The position numbers and the translations under genes were made by a program. From JAWXBG01 sp044375415 (GTDB taxonomy: Bacteria > Bacteroidota > Bacteroidia > Flavobacteriales_D > Sanyastnellaceae): 47,313 nt of DNA. The stretch spans positions 1 through 47,313 of the forward strand of contig JBILMS010000022.1 of NCBI GenBank assembly GCA_044375415.1. Direction: 5' to 3'. Within the stretch, counting starts at the first letter, position 1, and each line of letters begins with the position of its first letter. The notes below the pieces were generated by a model. It was not told the origin of the DNA and ran no database searches. It saw only the letters and a list, made by a program, of their open reading frames with translations. Shown here piece after piece: positions 1 to 7,475 of the stretch.

Positions 1-274
1 GTTGGATGTAGGTGGAGCCATGACAAGCAATCTCCACCGTGTCTTCGCCCGTAAAAGATTTCGGATTTCGAAAAATGGTAAGTACTACATCATCAATCTT
101 TTTATCTCCGTTGACGATCCATCCATGCACTGCTTGATGCGATTTTACATTGTCGAGTTTTTTCGAAAAAACGCTTTGCGCAATGTCAATGGACTCCGGT
201 CCGCTCAAGCGTATCAGAGCCAGAGCGCCCATCCCCTGCGGGGTCGACAATGCACAAATCGTTTCTTGTTTCAT
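1..274 (-). CDS. mnmE: tRNA modification GTPase MnmE (5' part only)
   Basis: Reading the minus strand from an ATG at 272-274 gives 91 codons with no stop before the window edge. The peptide begins MKQETICALSTPQGMGALAL and continues through RLSGPES and SFTGEDTVEIACHGS, which are hallmarks of the N-terminal tetrahydrofolate-binding domain of MnmE (TrmE). With MnmG, MnmE makes the carboxymethylaminomethyl modification of wobble U34 in several tRNAs. The G domain and the C-terminal CxGK motif lie outside the window. The gene starts 14 bases after the stop of the upstream ATPase gene, so read-through from that gene is possible. No Shine-Dalgarno sequence is visible, which is normal for Bacteroidota. 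Identification is firm; only the 5' end can be judged. Confidence 0.93.
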   Translation of the reverse strand, partial: MKQETICALSTPQGMGALALIRLSGPESIDIAQSVFSKKLDNVKSHQAVHGWIVNGDKKIDDVVLTIFRNPKSFTGEDTVEIACHGSTYIQ

Positions 275-288
275 CGGTATATTAAAAT

Positions 289-1482
289 TCAGTACAAAAA
301 TCCGAATAACCAGAGTGGAATGCTATGAGGATTTCCAATTTCGAGGTTATCTCCTACCACCCAAGCGTTTTTCATTCCTTTAATCTGCCTTTTGTTTTTG
401 TTTTTACCTCCAATTTCTAATGTATAGCGATCGTTGACAATGAAATCGGCATCATTGCTCGCCTGCACGCGGTGCTGAAACGATAATTGAGAGAGAATAA
501 ATGTTTCCCTCAAAGTGCCAATGTTTGGCTCGTTCAAACCGAGTGCATAACAAAGATTGGGATTATCTAAATAAATTTTTTCCGGTTTCGACAAGGGCCC
601 CATGGTTTTACCGGCCAAACTCACCGTCCTTATTAATCCCGCTCTTTGCAGGAGGTCTAGGTAAACGAGTACCGTATCTCTTTTTACCTCAATGAAAGCA
701 GCCATCTCCGAGATGTTTGGTTTGTAGGGAACAGCTTGAGCGATGAAACCCAACAATTTTTTCAATTTCTGAACCGATTGAAACGACATATTGGTAACAG
801 CCGTGATATCGGTATCAATAACCAACATACCCGTGCGCATGAGTTTCTGATAATAATGCTCAACGCCTTCAACGAACACCGGATATGCCCCGTGCCTGAG
901 GTACTCATTAAAATACATCAAAGGACTTTTGATGATTTGATGAATTTGACTAGCCACGCCCATGTGGTCCATCAACAAATCTTCAAGTTCAACCACAGGA
1001 ACTTGAATTCCCTCTTTCATTTCGATGTATTCGCGCAAACTAAGAACAGGCATGTTTTTAGAAACAGCCCTTCGACTCAAATCCGCAGAAGATCTATAAA
1101 TTTCCAAAACACTACTGCCCGAAAAAATGATTTTCAAATCGCGATATGTGTCGTACAGACTTTTAATCTGCCTCGACCAATCGGGGTATTTGTGCACTTC
1201 GTCCAATGCAACGACTCGATAGCCATTTTGATAAAGTTCTTTTACCGCTTCGTACATCGGGACTTGCTGAAAATAAAAGTGATCGAGGCTGAGGTAGGCC
1301 ACTTTTTCACTCGCCGCCAATTTTTGAAGTTGCTGCAAAATAAGAGTAGTTTTCCCTGTACCTCGATAACCTTGAATGGCCAAAAGCCGCTCCGGCCAAC
1401 CATTGCGCACCAATTCATTCCTGCTGAAATCATTGGAAACAGATTGAATCAAATGGGTTGATATTTCGAGTAATTCGTCCAT
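289..1482 (-). CDS. AAA-type ATP-binding protein, DUF4143 family
   Basis: This 397-residue protein has a P-loop at residues 38-46 (GYRGTGKTT) and a Walker B segment at 90-102 ending in DEVHKYPDW. The C-terminal half resembles the DUF4143 region (DNPNLCYAL, then GTLRETFILSQL and an EIGGKNK segment that recalls a nuclease-like fold). Proteins of this two-part architecture are common in Bacteroidota and archaea, in many paralogues per genome, and their cellular role is poorly known. I therefore give no function beyond ATP binding. It is not an obvious operon partner of sucD, which lies upstream on the other strand. The 5' flank carries inverted GGACAA motifs that may be its control region. It ends 14 bases before mnmE. 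Full-length, no frameshift seen. Confidence 0.88.
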   Translation of the reverse strand: MDELLEISTHLIQSVSNDFSRNELVRNGWPERLLAIQGYRGTGKTTLILQQLQKLAASEKVAYLSLDHFYFQQVPMYEAVKELYQNGYRVVALDEVHKYPDWSRQIKSLYDTYRDLKIIFSGSSVLEIYRSSADLSRRAVSKNMPVLSLREYIEMKEGIQVPVVELEDLLMDHMGVASQIHQIIKSPLMYFNEYLRHGAYPVFVEGVEHYYQKLMRTGMLVIDTDITAVTNMSFQSVQKLKKLLGFIAQAVPYKPNISEMAAFIEVKRDTVLVYLDLLQRAGLIRTVSLAGKTMGPLSKPEKIYLDNPNLCYALGLNEPNIGTLRETFILSQLSFQHRVQASNDADFIVNDRYTLEIGGKNKNKRQIKGMKNAWVVGDNLEIGNPHSIPLWLFGFLY

Positions 1483-1516
1483 TTTTTCAGTGAAACCCAG
1501 TTAAAATTAGTCATTT

Positions 1517-1600
1517 TGACCAATAGAAAGGACAAATATAAGCTCATATTGTCCTATCCATAGTGCAAATATATTTACATTTTGTCCAATTCATTGGTCA
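1517..1600. promoter_or_regulatory. Nested inverted GGACAA/TGACCAAT repeats before the DUF4143 ATPase gene
   Basis: Bases 1517-1536 and 1581-1600 are inverted copies matching at 16 of 20 positions (outer TGACCAAT, inner GGACAAA). A third copy at 1546-1555 faces 1529-1539 as a further near-perfect inverted pair (AGGACAAATAT / ATATTGTCCT). On the minus strand two TATATTTG boxes, matching the Bacteroidota -7 consensus, lie between the copies. This looks like a promoter with overlapping operators for the ATPase gene starting at 1482. The binding factor is unknown. Confidence 0.55.
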
Positions 1601-1771
1601 TTCTACCGTTTTTGCTTATACGCACCTGAAATCCAGGCATATACAACCGTCAATTTTGCTGATGCATATCTGAAACTATCAATTATTTCCAAGATCAGAA
1701 AATCTGCAAATCATTCCATCCTACAATTCGTCTTGCGTCTTACTTTCGCCGCCTATTAAAAAGTATACAAC

Positions 1772-2641
1772 ATGGGCGTTTTAGTCGGCAAAAATTCGAA
1801 AGTCATTGTGCAAGGATTTACGGGCAGTGAGGGTACATTTCACGCTCAGCAGATGATTGAGTATGGAACAAACGTTGTTGGAGGTGTAACACCCGGAAAA
1901 GGTGGTCAGCAGCACTTGGATCGTCCGGTATTTGATACAGTTTCCGATGCGGTAAAAACAACCGGTGCCGATGTGAGTATCATTTTTGTTCCGGCCGCTT
2001 TTGCAGCTGATGCCATTTTGGAAGCTGCCGATGCAGGTATTAAAGTAATTGTAGCCATTACAGAAGGAATTCCGGTGGCGGATATGGTGAAAGCCAAGGA
2101 ATACACGCGCGATCGTGGAGCCATTCTCATCGGTCCAAACTGTCCGGGTATCATCACCGCGGGTGAAGCCAAAGTTGGTATTATGCCCGGTTTTGTATTT
2201 AAAAAAGGAAACGTTGGTATCGTATCTAAAAGCGGTACACTCACATATGAAGCAGCCGATCAGGTTGTAAAAGCCGGATTAGGAATCACTACAGCTATCG
2301 GAATTGGTGGCGATCCAATCATTGGCACCACCACACTTGAAGCCGTTCAGCATTTAATGGCCGATCCTGAAACCAAAGGCATCATCGTTATTGGTGAAAT
2401 TGGTGGTGAACTTGAAGCCAAAGCTGCTCAATGGATCAAAGCAAATGGAACTAAACCTGTCGTTGGTTTTATAGCGGGTGAAACGGCTCCTAAAGGTCGC
2501 ACGATGGGTCACGCCGGTGCTATTGTCAGTGGAGAACACGAATCAGCATCAGCCAAGAAAAAAATCATGCGCGAATGCGGAATTACTGTTGTTGATTCGC
2601 CGGCCGAGATCGGAGAGGCCATGAAAAGAGTGTTGGGGTAG
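1772..2641 (+). CDS. sucD: Succinyl-CoA synthetase (ADP-forming) alpha subunit
   Basis: The 289-residue product is the alpha subunit of succinyl-CoA synthetase, which links succinyl-CoA cleavage to NTP formation in the TCA cycle and works as a complex with SucC. The N-terminal CoA-binding Rossmann segment (VIVQGFTGSEGTFHA, residues 11-25), the GPNCPGII motif near 121-128 and the phosphorylated active-site histidine H247 in GHAGAIVSG are all present. Length is normal for the family. No sucC lies next to it in this window, so the subunits are encoded apart, as in many Bacteroidota. A weak -7-like box, TACTTTCG, lies at 1741-1748. The stop codon is followed at once by a hairpin repeat that may end transcription. 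Confidence 0.96.
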   Translation: MGVLVGKNSKVIVQGFTGSEGTFHAQQMIEYGTNVVGGVTPGKGGQQHLDRPVFDTVSDAVKTTGADVSIIFVPAAFAADAILEAADAGIKVIVAITEGIPVADMVKAKEYTRDRGAILIGPNCPGIITAGEAKVGIMPGFVFKKGNVGIVSKSGTLTYEAADQVVKAGLGITTAIGIGGDPIIGTTTLEAVQHLMADPETKGIIVIGEIGGELEAKAAQWIKANGTKPVVGFIAGETAPKGRTMGHAGAIVSGEHESASAKKKIMRECGITVVDSPAEIGEAMKRVLG

Positions 2642-2762
2642 ATCGACCCCTCGTGGGTCGATATAGCCCGATTGGGCGCATTGGCGTATCAACCCACGAG
2701 GGGTTGATGTACATTTCAAGTCGCAAGGTTTTGGCGTATCAACCCACGAGGGGTTGATGTAC
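2642..2762. repeat. Cluster of three 21-bp hairpin repeats
   Basis: Three palindromes with 8-bp stems and 5-base loops lie at 2642-2662, 2688-2708 and 2738-2758. The last two sit in identical 32-bp units (2681-2712 and 2731-2762) repeated with a 50-bp period. The first is in inverted orientation (loop CTCGT against ACGAG) and differs by paired changes, G:C for A:T, that keep the stem intact. The cluster lies between the convergent genes sucD and dNK and could act as a bidirectional terminator or be a REP-like extragenic repeat. The third hairpin encodes the end of the kinase gene. Confidence 0.85.
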
Positions 2763-3374
2763 GCCTTTTTCGCGGGGGGCGAGAATTTGGGTTTTAATCC
2801 ATTGATAGTCCTCTTCCGAATGTACAAAATCGAGTTGTGAGGTATTGATGATAAGCGTCCGGATTTTGCGGTGCTGCTTGATAAAAGCCATGTATTGCTT
2901 CTGAATTTTCTCGAGATATTCGTCGGTAATATCTTGTTCATACGGTCTTCCACGCTTCCGAATGTTCCGCTGAAGTTGTTCTACATCCAAGTAGAGGTAT
3001 ACCAAAACATCGGGTTGAGGAATCGTTGGTTCGATCATATTAAAGACCTTTTGGAAGAGCTCCAGCTCATCATTTTCAAGGTTGTTTTTAGCAAAAATGT
3101 TGGACTTCGAGATAAAATAATCGGCTACAATAGCTGGAGAAAAGAGGTCTCGACTTAGCAATTCTTTTTTTAATTGGGTAAATCGTTCAGATAAAAAAGA
3201 CAGTTCAAGAGGAAAAGCATATCGAACAGGATCAGCATAAAACTTCGGTAAAAAAGGATTGTCGGCAAACTCTTCGAGCAGAAGTTTGCTGTGCGTTTCA
3301 GAAGCCAAACGCGCTGCCAGGCTTGTCTTTCCAGCGCCAATGTTCCCTTCGATAGCAATGTACTTATACCTCAT
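2739..3374 (-). CDS. Deoxynucleoside kinase (deoxyadenosine/deoxyguanosine kinase family)
   Basis: The 211-residue protein is a P-loop deoxynucleoside kinase that would phosphorylate salvaged deoxynucleosides to dNMPs in the cytoplasm. The P-loop GNIGAGKTS is at residues 10-18, an EEF segment near 34-36 matches the substrate-binding glutamate region, and KRGRPYEQDI near 140 matches the LID arginines. Its ATG overlaps the folK stop by 4 bases (ATGA), so the two genes should be translationally coupled; this pairing is frequent in Bacteroidota. The last eight codons (GVHQPLVG) and the stop are supplied by the third hairpin repeat, so the native C-terminus has been replaced or extended. The substrate cannot be told from sequence alone. 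Confidence 0.9.
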   Translation of the reverse strand: MRYKYIAIEGNIGAGKTSLAARLASETHSKLLLEEFADNPFLPKFYADPVRYAFPLELSFLSERFTQLKKELLSRDLFSPAIVADYFISKSNIFAKNNLENDELELFQKVFNMIEPTIPQPDVLVYLYLDVEQLQRNIRKRGRPYEQDITDEYLEKIQKQYMAFIKQHRKIRTLIINTSQLDFVHSEEDYQWIKTQILAPREKGVHQPLVG

Positions 3375-3862
3375 GCCAGACGCGTGATTACTGAAGTATC
3401 CTCACAAATCTTTAGTAATTCTGCCACGGTTTTATTTTCAACCGGGTGAATAAAATCTCCTGCTACTTCGTTTAAGGGCAGAAGCACAAAACGACGCAGA
3501 TTCATTCGCGGATGCGGCACTACCAAGTCGCTTTCATTTATAACTAAATCGTCAAAAAAAAGAATGTCAACGTCCATTTCACGAGACAAGTATTCTGGAC
3601 TGCGTTTTGGTTTTCCGTAAAACTCTTCCAACTCATTTATTTCAGATAGCAAGTCTTTCCACGTGAGGTCTGTTTCGATTTTAATTATTTGATTTAAAAA
3701 TGCGGGAACGTTCTCCATCTCCCATCCCGGAGACTCGTAGACAGAAGATTCTAGAAGTACTTTGCCCATATTGCACTCGACAAAAAATCGAGTTTCTTCC
3801 AGATTAGCCAAACGATCTCCGAGATTGCCTCCGATACACAGATATACTTGATGAGCTGCCAT
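3371..3862 (-). CDS. folK: 2-amino-4-hydroxy-6-hydroxymethyldihydropteridine diphosphokinase (HPPK)
   Basis: HPPK transfers pyrophosphate from ATP to 6-hydroxymethyl-7,8-dihydropterin in folate synthesis. The protein shows the family signatures YLCIGGNLGDR near the N-terminus, a REMDVDILFFDD segment with the two metal-binding aspartates, and VPHPRMNLRRFVLLPL. I place the start at the ATG at 3860-3862 because the longer reading begins with TTG and adds only three residues upstream of the usual MAxxxVYL start. That TTG lies inside a -7-like box (TTAATTTG on the minus strand, 3869-3876), so this could be a leaderless message. It overlaps the downstream kinase by 4 bases. Divergent from sppA. Confidence 0.94.
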   Translation of the reverse strand: MAAHQVYLCIGGNLGDRLANLEETRFFVECNMGKVLLESSVYESPGWEMENVPAFLNQIIKIETDLTWKDLLSEINELEEFYGKPKRSPEYLSREMDVDILFFDDLVINESDLVVPHPRMNLRRFVLLPLNEVAGDFIHPVENKTVAELLKICEDTSVITRLA

Positions 3863-3978
3863 AGGGTGCAAATTAAGTACAAACCATTTGAAAGAACGCT
3901 GTGCCGCTTATGTAATGAAGGGAAGTCTTTGCAAACAATCAGAACTACCTTCGCTACCTCGATTAATATAAAACTACG

Positions 3979-5766
3979 ATGAGTTTCTTAAAAGCCATGT
4001 TTGCGTCCCTATTGGGAACACTATTAGCCCTTTTGCTGATTACACTATTTTTCATTGTGATCATTTCAGCCTTTGGCGATCAGAAAATCCTAGTTGAAGA
4101 AAACTCGGTTCTTCACATTACACTAGATGAGCCGCTTGCCGAAAGAGAAATGGAAAGCGATCTCAACTTTGACCCAATCATGGGAACTACCGAGAGCAAG
4201 ATAGGCCTCAATCTTTTTATTGATAATCTTCGTCGTGCTCAAAGTGACAACAATATAAAAGGCATTTTCTTAGAAATGGGAAATGTTAGCGGTGCGCCGT
4301 CATCGATGCTCGATGTGCACAATGCCATTTCGGAATTCCGAAATAGCGGTAAATGGGTTGTGGCTTATGGGGAGTTTTTTACTCAAGGGGCTTATTTCAT
4401 TGCCAGTGCAGCCAACGAGGTGTACATGGTACCCGAAGGCCTTCTCGACTGGAAGGGCTTGAATGCAGAAGTAATGTTCTTCAAAAAGGTACTTGATAAA
4501 CTTGAAATTGAGATGCAAATCATACGAGGACGCGACAACAAATTCAAGAGTGCTGTTGAGCCGTTTATGTATGAGCAAATGAGTCCGGAAAACAAAAAGC
4601 AGGTAGCCACTTTCATTGATGATATCTGGAAAGTGATGCTCGAAAAAATTGCCTCTAATCGAAGTGTAAGCACTGCGGATCTCAATACTTGGGCGGATAG
4701 TTTGAGTATGATGAATAATCAAAAAGCTGTTGACGCTCACCTACTCGATGGATTGATTTACAAAGATGAGGTGTATGATATGATTGAGAGCAAACTGGGG
4801 ATTGCCGACTCCGTTGCGGGTGCATCAACGAATATGAAGTTCATTAGTTTAAGCGACTACAATTCTTCAAACGCAGAAAAGCGCGATACTGAAAATGCCA
4901 GTCTAAGCAAGGGACGCATTGCAATTGTTTATGCCGTTGGTGATATCAACAGCGGTGAAGGCAATGATGAAAGCATCGGTAGTGATCGCATTGCAGCGGC
5001 TTTGAAAAAAGCACGTACGGATGAAAAAGTAAAAGCCGTTGTTCTTCGTGTCAATTCACCCGGAGGAAGTGCTTTGGCAAGTGACGTGATTTGGAGAGAA
5101 ACCGAATTAATCAAAGCCAGCGGAAAACCGTTTGTGGTTAGTATGGGAGATTATGCTGCCAGTGGAGGTTATTACATCTCTTGTTCCGCAGATAAGATTT
5201 ATGCCAATGCCAATACTATTACAGGAAGTATTGGTGTTTTCGGAATTGTTCCGAACGCCCAGAAATTCCTCGACAATAAAATTGGAATTACGGTAGACAG
5301 ATATGAAACGAATCCGCACGCCGATATTTATTCAGGGGTAAAAGCCTTGGATGAAAAAGAACTTTCCACCATGCAAGAAATGGTAGATGATATCTATGAC
5401 GATTTTTTGAAGCGCGTTGCTATTGGGAGAAAAATGGATCCTGCTCAAGTAGATTCTATTGGTCAGGGTAGAGTTTGGAGTGGTGAAGACGCTAAAAATC
5501 TCGGATTGGTAGATGAAATCGGCGACCTTGATGATGCAGTAAAAGCAGCGGCATCTATGGCCGGTCTCACGGAATACACTATCAAAGAACTTCCGGTAAT
5601 GCTCGATCCACTTCAGGAAGCTATCAAAGCTTTCACCGGCGGCAAAGAGACATCTGTACTCACCACGGTAGGAGAAGAACTTGGAATACCCTTGGAAAAA
5701 CTAGTTGAATTGAGAAAAATGAAGGGCATACAGGCAAGAATGCCATTCATTCTGCGCCTCAATTAA
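3979..5766 (+). CDS. sppA: Signal peptide peptidase SppA, 67-kDa type
   Basis: This 595-residue inner-membrane serine protease cleaves leftover signal peptides. One N-terminal membrane segment covers about residues 9-32. Two tandem ClpP/crotonase-like halves follow. The general-base lysine is K190 in KFKSAVEPF and the nucleophile is S395 in GDYAASGGYY, the arrangement of the E. coli-type Lys/Ser dyad split between the two halves. Length fits the long (67K) class. A -7-like box TACCTTCG lies at 3946-3953. A strong hairpin terminator follows 35 bases after the stop. It is probably a single-gene transcript. Confidence 0.95.
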   Translation: MSFLKAMFASLLGTLLALLLITLFFIVIISAFGDQKILVEENSVLHITLDEPLAEREMESDLNFDPIMGTTESKIGLNLFIDNLRRAQSDNNIKGIFLEMGNVSGAPSSMLDVHNAISEFRNSGKWVVAYGEFFTQGAYFIASAANEVYMVPEGLLDWKGLNAEVMFFKKVLDKLEIEMQIIRGRDNKFKSAVEPFMYEQMSPENKKQVATFIDDIWKVMLEKIASNRSVSTADLNTWADSLSMMNNQKAVDAHLLDGLIYKDEVYDMIESKLGIADSVAGASTNMKFISLSDYNSSNAEKRDTENASLSKGRIAIVYAVGDINSGEGNDESIGSDRIAAALKKARTDEKVKAVVLRVNSPGGSALASDVIWRETELIKASGKPFVVSMGDYAASGGYYISCSADKIYANANTITGSIGVFGIVPNAQKFLDNKIGITVDRYETNPHADIYSGVKALDEKELSTMQEMVDDIYDDFLKRVAIGRKMDPAQVDSIGQGRVWSGEDAKNLGLVDEIGDLDDAVKAAASMAGLTEYTIKELPVMLDPLQEAIKAFTGGKETSVLTTVGEELGIPLEKLVELRKMKGIQARMPFILRLN

Positions 5767-5800
5767 AATAAAAGGAACCTATACAGAAATAAAATTAAAG

Positions 5801-5835
5801 AGGGTCGGCACAATGCGTGACCGACCCTTTTCTTT
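5801..5835 (+). terminator. Intrinsic terminator of sppA
   Basis: An 8-bp perfect stem, AGGGTCGG at 5801-5808 with CCGACCCT at 5821-5828, is followed by TTTTCTTT. It ends 5 bases before the ATG of the next gene. Confidence 0.85.
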
Positions 5836-5840
5836 GCAGC

Positions 5841-6386
5841 ATGAATCGCAAATTGTCGATGGATGAGCTGGGACGCATTAGTGCGGATGAGTTTCATGGG
5901 ATGAAAAAAATTCCTATTGTGCTCATTTTGGAGAATATCCGAAGTGCATCGAATGTAGGCAGTGTCTTCAGGAGCTCGGACAGTTTTGCCATTGATAAGA
6001 TTTACCTCTGTGGATATACCGCTACTCCACCACACCGTGAAATTCTAAAAACGGCGTTAGGGGCTACCGAAAGTGTTACTTGGGAATATGTGGGTAGTTC
6101 ACTTGAAGTCATAGATCTTCTGAGAAAGGATGGGTTCACGATTACTTCTGTGGAGCAAACGGAAAAAAGTATTCCATTGGGGAGTTTTCGCCCACAGGCC
6201 GACCAAAAATTAGCTTTAATTTTAGGCAATGAAGTAGATGGGGTAAGCGCAGAAAGTATTGCTAAATCTGACTTCTGCCTAGAAATAGAACAATTCGGCA
6301 CCAAACATTCTCTCAACGTGTCGGTGTGTGCCGGCATCGTACTTTTTTACCTCGGACTATTTTTTCATCGGGAAGAGACATCCTAG
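5841..6386 (+). CDS. TrmH/SpoU-family RNA 2'-O-methyltransferase
   Basis: The protein is a small SPOUT-class methyltransferase using S-adenosylmethionine to methylate a ribose in tRNA or rRNA. Motif 1 (LENIRSASNVGSVFRSSD), motif 2 (LALILGNEVDGVS) and motif 3 (QFGTKHSLNVSVCAGIVL) of the SpoU family are all visible. It lacks the N-terminal L30e-like domain of RlmB, so it is nearer the short TrmH/TrmL-like forms; the target nucleotide is not decidable. I choose the ATG at 5841 (181 residues). The longer reading uses a GTG inside the sppA terminator stem. TTCTTTGC just before the ATG looks like the tail of a Bacteroidota -7 box, so transcription may start almost at the start codon. Confidence 0.9.
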   Translation: MNRKLSMDELGRISADEFHGMKKIPIVLILENIRSASNVGSVFRSSDSFAIDKIYLCGYTATPPHREILKTALGATESVTWEYVGSSLEVIDLLRKDGFTITSVEQTEKSIPLGSFRPQADQKLALILGNEVDGVSAESIAKSDFCLEIEQFGTKHSLNVSVCAGIVLFYLGLFFHREETS

Positions 6387-6402
6387 TTAAGAAACTTCGT
6401 CT

Positions 6403-6410
6403 TACATTTG
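6403..6410 (+). promoter_or_regulatory. -7 box of the DUF6089 gene
   Basis: TACATTTG is an exact match to the Bacteroidota TAnnTTTG element and ends 11 bases before the GTG start at 6422. No clear TTG at the usual distance upstream. Confidence 0.5.
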
Positions 6411-6421
6411 GCTTACCAACT

Positions 6422-7429
6422 GTGAAAAAAAGTATCCTTATAAGTCTCATTTTGTGTTCGGTGCTTTCAGGCTTCGGGCAGTATTACGACTTTTTCCCTG
6501 AAGATCAGTGGAAAAGGTGGAGACATCACATCGAATTTGGCATTGGGACCACCAACTTTTTGGGTGATCTCGGCGGAAAAGACGCCATTGGAACAAACGA
6601 TCTCCGCGATTTGGAGTGGACTCAATTTCACCTTGCAGGATATTTGGGTTATCGCTACGTTATTCACAAGTACTTTTTTGGCCGTTTGAATTTTACCTAT
6701 GGCCGATTAACGGGAGACGATAAGCTAACCAAAGAGTCTTTTAGGCAAAATCGCAATTTGAATTTTCGTTCTAATGTTTTTGAGTTGGATTTGATGGCAG
6801 AATTCCAAATTCGATTGACCAATAGAAAAGGGCATCAGCACGATTTGAAGCGTAAAAATGCGGAGAGCGGACCCTGGAGAATTCGGGCCAGCTATTTTTC
6901 CATATTCGGTGGTATAGGTTTATTCCACTTTAATCCAAAGACCAATCTCGATGGCAGTTGGGTTGAGCTAAGGCCTCTTCGAACCGAAGGTCAAGGACTG
7001 CCCAATGGCCCTGAAGAATATAAATTATGGCAATTCAATATTCCTCTTGGATTCAATTTTATGTTGCGCTTTGATCGCAAATGGATGTTTGGAGTTGAAG
7101 TGATGCATCGATTCACTTTCACAGATTACATCGATGATGTTAGTACCAATTATTACAATCCCTACGACTTGGCTTTATATAATGATCAAGGCACCGGAGA
7201 TATTGCTGCCTATTTGAGCAACCCTTCTTTGGGAATTGCCAATGGCGGTTTACCGGATATTGTAACCGCTCCCGGTCAGCAACGCGGTGATCCAAAAGAC
7301 AACGACGCTTACTTTTATGTAATGATCAAAGCTGACTATCTCCTAATGAACAAGGCCAAGTTTAAGCAGAAAAAAACCTTTAAATCAGGGAATTCCCGAA
7401 GATTCAAAAGTCCCCGGAAGTTTCGCTAG
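6422..7429 (+). CDS. DUF6089 family outer-membrane beta-barrel protein
   Basis: I read the start as the GTG at 6422, giving MKKSILISLILCSVLSGFGQ, a typical signal peptide that an upstream start would bury. The mature protein opens with a segment rich in aromatic residues and a GIGTTNFLGDLGG motif characteristic of the DUF6089 family of Bacteroidota. These proteins are predicted outer-membrane barrels, and some members are linked to type IX secretion or gliding. Alternating hydrophobic strands, GYRYV and FGRLNFTYGRL segments, and a very basic C-terminus (residues about 318-335) are visible. No enzyme motif is present. The start region overlaps nothing, and a -7 box sits at 6403-6410. Confidence 0.82.
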   Translation: MKKSILISLILCSVLSGFGQYYDFFPEDQWKRWRHHIEFGIGTTNFLGDLGGKDAIGTNDLRDLEWTQFHLAGYLGYRYVIHKYFFGRLNFTYGRLTGDDKLTKESFRQNRNLNFRSNVFELDLMAEFQIRLTNRKGHQHDLKRKNAESGPWRIRASYFSIFGGIGLFHFNPKTNLDGSWVELRPLRTEGQGLPNGPEEYKLWQFNIPLGFNFMLRFDRKWMFGVEVMHRFTFTDYIDDVSTNYYNPYDLALYNDQGTGDIAAYLSNPSLGIANGGLPDIVTAPGQQRGDPKDNDAYFYVMIKADYLLMNKAKFKQKKTFKSGNSRRFKSPRKFR

Positions 7430-7475
7430 TATTTCCAATTGGTAATTCCCGAGATCATTTTCGTGCGTTTATTTT

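Noticed and set aside
2..328. 108-codon open frame on the plus strand
   Set aside because: It lies antisense to the clear 5' part of mnmE and has no recognisable features.
736..1461. 241-codon open frame on the plus strand
   Set aside because: It is a shadow of the DUF4143 ATPase gene on the other strand; low-complexity peptide without motifs.
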